Shown piece after piece: positions 60,867 through 64,000 of a stretch of 64,000 nucleotides of DNA. Positions within the stretch are counted from its first letter, which is position 1. Every line of letters starts with the position of its first letter. Position numbers and translations under genes: made by a program. The notes beneath the pieces were generated by a model. It ran no database searches, had not been told where the DNA came from, and saw only the letters and a program-made list of their open reading frames with translations. This DNA is from Lentisalinibacter sp964427415 (GTDB lineage Bacteria; Pseudomonadota; Gammaproteobacteria; Steroidobacterales; Woeseiaceae), in NCBI GenBank assembly GCA_964427415.1, contig CAYRUH010000001.1, positions 62,001 to 126,000 of the forward strand. Reading direction: 5' to 3'.

Positions 60867-61844
60867 GTGAAAGCAGCACTATGTAAAGCCTACGGACCGC
60901 CCCGCAGCCTCGTTGTCGAGGAGGTCGATCCGCCGCAACCCGGTCCGGGCGAGGTCAAGCTGCGGGTGCACGCCTGCGGCGTGAACTTTCCCGACATCCT
61001 GATGATGGCGGGCAAGTACCAGACGAAACCGCCGATGCCCTTCTCCCCTGGCGGCGAGGTCTCGGGCGAGATCGCCGGCCTCGGTGAAGGCGTCGAACAT
61101 CTCCGGCCGGGCCAGCGCGTCCTCGGCATGACCGGTCACGGCGGCATGGCGGAAGAGATCTGCCTGCCGGCGGCGGCCGTGGTACCGATACCGGACAACA
61201 TGGACTACGAGACGGCCGCCGGTTTCATACTGACCTACGGCACCTCCTACCACGCGCTCAAACAGCGCGCCCGGCTGCAGCCCGGCGAGACGCTGCTGGT
61301 GCTCGGCGCGGCCGGCGGCGTGGGCCTGGCGGCGGTGGAACTGGGCACGCTCATGGGCGCACGGGTCATCGCCGCCGCCAGCAGCAGGGAGAAGCTCGCT
61401 CTCGCCGATGCGTACGGCGCGACCGACCTCATCAATTACACCGAGGAGAACCTGAAGGAACGGGTGAAGGAACTCACGGACGGCCGGGGCGCGGACGTGA
61501 TCTACGACCCCGTGGGCGGCGATCTGTTCGACCAGTGCATGCGTTCGATCGCCTGGAAGGGCCGCGTGCTGGTCATCGGCTTCGCGTCCGGGGAGATACC
61601 CAGCGTGCCCGTCAATCTTGCCCTGCTGAAGGGCTGCGAGATCGTTGGCGTGTTCTGGGGCGCCTTCACCCAACGGGAACCGCAGGCGCACAAGGAGAAC
61701 ACGCGGGAGCTGCTCGAGCACGTCGGCCGGGGCAAGCTGAAGCCCCATATCTCGGCTACTTTCCCGCTGGATGAGGCCGGCGAGGCGCTGGCGACGCTGT
61801 CCGAACGCAAGGCCCTCGGCAAGGTGATCGTTACCGTCGTCTGA
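60867..61844 (+). CDS. NADPH:quinone reductase-like MDR oxidoreductase
   Basis: This 325-residue medium-chain reductase lacks zinc-binding residues and has the quinone reductase pattern: VHACGVNFPDILMMAGKYQ, PGGEVSGEIAGLGEGV, AAGFILTYGTSYHALKQ, VLGAAGGVGLAAVELGTLMGARVIA and VFWGAFTQREP. The start is the GTG at 60867 with GGAGGAAAC. It is divergent from the acyl-CoA dehydrogenase, and its partners are not visible. Confidence 0.9.
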   Translation: MKAALCKAYGPPRSLVVEEVDPPQPGPGEVKLRVHACGVNFPDILMMAGKYQTKPPMPFSPGGEVSGEIAGLGEGVEHLRPGQRVLGMTGHGGMAEEICLPAAAVVPIPDNMDYETAAGFILTYGTSYHALKQRARLQPGETLLVLGAAGGVGLAAVELGTLMGARVIAAASSREKLALADAYGATDLINYTEENLKERVKELTDGRGADVIYDPVGGDLFDQCMRSIAWKGRVLVIGFASGEIPSVPVNLALLKGCEIVGVFWGAFTQREPQAHKENTRELLEHVGRGKLKPHISATFPLDEAGEALATLSERKALGKVIVTVV

Positions 61845-61908
61845 ACCGGCCGCGCGGACCTTAATAGTGTCAGGCGCAACTATGCGAGCAAAAACAAAAA
61901 CCTGGCAG

Positions 61909-61937
61909 TTGACACCCGGACATGCATGCAACATCAT
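61909..61937 (+). promoter_or_regulatory. Candidate sigma70 promoter of the leuA leader
   Basis: TTGACA (61909-61914) is a perfect -35 match; 17 bases later CATCAT (61932-61937) matches four of six bases of the -10. The start would be near 61944, next to the leader ATG at 61945, so the transcript may be nearly leaderless or the leader may start differently. Confidence 0.5.
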
Positions 61938-61944
61938 CGCGGCA

Positions 61945-62052
61945 ATGACTGACGCAAGCTGCAACATCGGACTCACCACGTCACGCGCCCCGCGTGTCGT
62001 ACTGCGGTCCGGCCTCCTTCTCCTTCCCCTCAACGGGAGGATGCGCGGGTAG
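61945..62052 (+). CDS. leuL: leu attenuator leader peptide
   Basis: This 35-residue ORF ahead of leuA ends at TAG (62050-62052) and has a run of leucine codons, four in a row then Pro then Leu (SGLLLLPLNG, 62014-62031). It is too short to be a normal protein and is followed at once by an intrinsic terminator. It should stall ribosomes when leucyl-tRNA is scarce. The start is uncertain: an in-frame ATG at 61882 is possible, but the candidate promoter favours 61945. Confidence 0.75.
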   Translation: MTDASCNIGLTTSRAPRVVLRSGLLLLPLNGRMRG

Positions 62053-62079
62053 CCGACAGTCAAGGCGAACGAGAAGGCA

Positions 62080-62114
62080 AACCCCGCATCCGAAAGGTCG
62101 CGGGGTTTTTTTTT
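62080..62114 (+). terminator. Attenuator terminator ahead of leuA
   Basis: AACCCCGC (62080-62087) pairs with GCGGGGTT (62100-62107); nine T follow from 62106. A competing pairing is available between GCGGGT (62045-62050, at the leader stop) and ACCCCGC (62081-62087). A ribosome at the leader stop would mask the competitor and favour termination, while one stalled at the Leu codons would leave it free. Confidence 0.8.
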
Positions 62115-62128
62115 GATGGAGAGAGCTT

Positions 62129-63706
62129 ATGAGTATCGAGGACGCCGACCGGGTCCGGATTTTCGACACCACACTGCGCGACGGCGAGCAGGCGCCGGGC
62201 TGCAGCATGACGCTGCGCGAGAAACTCCGGGTTGCCGCGGCGCTCGCCGAACTCCGGGTCGACGTCATCGAGGCGGGCTTCGCCGCCGCTTCCCCCGGCG
62301 ACTTCGAATCCGTACGGGCAATCGCGAGCGAGATCGAGGGGCCGTCCGTTTGCAGCCTGGCCCGGTGCAATGCCGAGGATATAGAGAAGGCCTGGAAAGC
62401 GGTCGAACCGGCGGCCAAACCCCGCATACACGTCTTCGTGGCCACCAGTGAGATCCATCGTACCCACAAACTCAATATGGCCAAGGAAGAGATCATCCAG
62501 AGCGCGACCGGGGCCATCAGAATGGCCCGGGAGTTCTGTGACGACGTGGAGTTCTCGCCGGAGGATGCGTCCCGCACCGAACTCCCCTACCTGGCGGAGG
62601 TGGTCACGGCGGCGGTCGAGGCCGGCGCGGGCACCATTAATATCCCGGATACGGTCGGTTACACGGTGCCGGGTGAGTTCCACGAGCTGTTCCGTTATCT
62701 GAATGAGCACGTGCCCGGCATCGACGACGTCGTGCTGTCGGTGCACTGCCACGATGACCTCGGCATGGCGGTGGCGAACAGCCTGGCGGCGGTGCGCGGC
62801 GGCGCCCGCCAGGTGGAATGCACTATCAATGGCATCGGCGAGCGCGCGGGCAATTGCTCGCTGGAAGAGGTGGTCATGGCGCTGAAGACCCGCCGCGAAT
62901 ACTTCGGCGCGGATACCGGGCTGGACACCACCCGGCTCTATCCTACCTCGCGGCTCGTCTCCAGCATCACCGGCATCCACATCCCCCGCAATAAAGCCGT
63001 GGTGGGGGAGAACGCGTTCGCCCATGAAGCCGGCATCCATCAGCACGGCATGCTGAAGCACGCCTCGACCTACGAGATCATGCGTCCCGAGGACGTCGGC
63101 ATCAGCCGCTCCAACCTGGTACTCGGCAAGCACAGCGGCCGCCACGCCTTCCGGGAGCGGGTGCGGGAACTCGGCTTCGAGCTGGACGACTTCGAGCTGA
63201 ACCGGGCATTCCGCGAGTTCAAGAAGCTGGCGGACCGCAAGAAGGAGCTCTATGACGCCGACATCGAGGCGCTCATCCTGAACGCGGAGGGTGCGGCACC
63301 CGGCCCCTGGGCCCTGGAGGTGCTGAACGTCAACTCCGGCACTGCCTCGACGGCCACCGCGTCCGTACGCCTGCGCCATGAGAGCGGCGAGTGCCCGGAA
63401 GAGGCAGCCGTCGGCGACGGCCCCATCGCGGCCGCCTGCCAGGCTGTGGAGCGAATCACGGGTATCCACCTGGTGCTGCGAAATTTCGATCTGCGCAGCG
63501 TCACCAAGGGCGAAGACGCGCAGGGTGAGGCGACGGTCACGGTGGAATATAATGACGTGACCTTCCGCGGCCACGGCGTCAGCACCGATATCGTCGAAGC
63601 CGGCGCACTGGCGTGGCTGGAAGTCACCAACCGGATAATCCGCCGCCAGCAATCAGGGCTGGAGATCACCCCTGCGCCGGATGCCGGCGAGATCGCAACC
63701 ATTTAA
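62129..63706 (+). CDS. leuA: 2-isopropylmalate synthase
   Basis: LeuA condenses 2-oxoisovalerate with acetyl-CoA, the first step of leucine synthesis, and is feedback-inhibited by leucine. The 525-residue protein has the HMGL-like barrel (FDTTLRDGEQAPGCSMTLREK, LSVHCHDDLGMAVANS, VECTINGIGERAGNCSLEE, NAFAHEAGIHQHGMLK) and a C-terminal regulatory domain (about 390-510) with GDGPIAAACQAVERITG. The start is the ATG at 62129 with GGAGAG upstream, 14 bases after the attenuator. ilvE follows after 24 bases. Confidence 0.97.
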   Translation: MSIEDADRVRIFDTTLRDGEQAPGCSMTLREKLRVAAALAELRVDVIEAGFAAASPGDFESVRAIASEIEGPSVCSLARCNAEDIEKAWKAVEPAAKPRIHVFVATSEIHRTHKLNMAKEEIIQSATGAIRMAREFCDDVEFSPEDASRTELPYLAEVVTAAVEAGAGTINIPDTVGYTVPGEFHELFRYLNEHVPGIDDVVLSVHCHDDLGMAVANSLAAVRGGARQVECTINGIGERAGNCSLEEVVMALKTRREYFGADTGLDTTRLYPTSRLVSSITGIHIPRNKAVVGENAFAHEAGIHQHGMLKHASTYEIMRPEDVGISRSNLVLGKHSGRHAFRERVRELGFELDDFELNRAFREFKKLADRKKELYDADIEALILNAEGAAPGPWALEVLNVNSGTASTATASVRLRHESGECPEEAAVGDGPIAAACQAVERITGIHLVLRNFDLRSVTKGEDAQGEATVTVEYNDVTFRGHGVSTDIVEAGALAWLEVTNRIIRRQQSGLEITPAPDAGEIATI

Positions 63707-63730
63707 CGGCGCGGCCGTCAGGAGTTTCGT

Positions 63731-64000
63731 ATGACCATCCATGCGAGCAAGTACATCTGGTTCAACGGCGATATGGTGCCGTGGGACCAGGCCCGGGTGC
63801 ACGTCCTCGCCCACGCCCTGCATTACGGCTCGTCCGTATTCGAGGGCATCCGTGTCTACAGGACGCCAGCCGGCAGCCGGGCGTTCCGACTGCATGACCA
63901 CATGCGGCGCATGTACGACTCGGCGAAAATCTACCGCATGCGCATCCCGTACCCCTTCGACGAACTCATGCAGGTGTGCCGCCAGGTCGTGATCGAGAAC
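63731..64000 (+). CDS. ilvE: Branched-chain amino acid aminotransferase, 5' part
   Basis: The first 90 residues of a fold-type IV PLP aminotransferase are visible: KYIWFNGDMVPWDQARVHVLAHALHYGSSVFEGIR, then HDHMRRMYDSAKIYRM, the IlvE pattern. It catalyses the last step of leucine, valine and isoleucine synthesis and is cut by the window end. The start is the ATG at 63731 with CAGGAG upstream. It is likely cotranscribed with leuA under the same attenuator. Confidence 0.95.
   Translation, partial: MTIHASKYIWFNGDMVPWDQARVHVLAHALHYGSSVFEGIRVYRTPAGSRAFRLHDHMRRMYDSAKIYRMRIPYPFDELMQVCRQVVIEN

Overview
The window is about 64 kb of GC-rich, gene-dense bacterial chromosome with short intergenic gaps and many start/stop overlaps. 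The fab-pab-mltG-tmk-holB-pilZ cluster, the type II secretion (T2SS) minor-pseudopilin operon with an adjacent rhombosortase, the TonB2-type operon (DUF3450/TtpC/ExbB/ExbD/TonB/TPR) and the leuA-ilvE pair all point to a Gammaproteobacterium, probably marine or halophilic and heterotrophic. I cannot name the genus. I see no rRNA, tRNA, insertion sequence, prophage or CRISPR array.

Layout. 1-2.2 kb: the 3' part of a FadB/FadJ-type beta-oxidation enzyme, then a double cyclic-nucleotide-binding-domain protein fused to a rhodanese. 2.2-11 kb (minus strand): fabD-fabG-acpP-fabF-pabB-pabC-mltG-tmk-holB-pilZ, covering fatty acid and folate precursors, cell wall, dTMP and replication. 11-17.3 kb: rhombosortase on the minus strand, then gspGHIJKLMN on the plus strand. 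17.3-24.7 kb (minus): an AddA-like helicase-nuclease, its AddB-like partner and an AlaA-type aminotransferase. 24.8-30.9 kb: an acyl-CoA catabolic operon (MaoC hydratase, acyl-CoA dehydrogenase, class III CoA-transferase, unknown protein, MFS carrier) with a DUF3598-like gene and a YciI gene beside it. 30.9-36 kb: a FAD-linked oxidase, a degraded ORF with its own terminator and an AT-rich scar, a sulfurtransferase and etfBA. 36-44 kb: two paralogous small membrane proteins bracketing a quinone-reductase-like MDR enzyme, Prx5, a split TRAP transporter, a GST, an AhpD-like protein and a GntR/FCD regulator. 44-53.7 kb: hyuB-hyuA, an HMG-CoA-lyase-like gene, then divergently a CoA-transferase, an N-carbamoylsarcosine-amidase-like hydrolase, a VOC protein, an acyl-CoA dehydrogenase and a ferredoxin. 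53.8-59 kb (minus): the TonB2 operon. 59.4-61.8 kb: an acyl-CoA dehydrogenase and an MDR reductase. 61.9-64 kb: a leucine attenuator, leuA and the start of ilvE.

How the genes fit together. Three acyl-CoA dehydrogenases, two class III CoA-transferases, a MaoC hydratase, an HMG-CoA-lyase homologue, ETF and a FadB-like enzyme describe an organism that activates and oxidises organic acids through CoA thioesters. The MFS and TRAP carriers are plausible importers. The least conventional part is the 42.6-52.1 kb island. It combines an ATP-dependent hydantoinase-type HyuAB, an isochorismatase-fold carbamoylsarcosine-amidase-like enzyme, an HMG-CoA-lyase-like enzyme and a CoA-transferase. The divergent promoter between the last two carries two near-identical TTGTATACAA palindromes 63 bp apart, of the kind bound by GntR/FCD regulators, and such a regulator is encoded about 6 kb away. 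The other clear regulatory element is a textbook-like leucine attenuator ahead of leuA.
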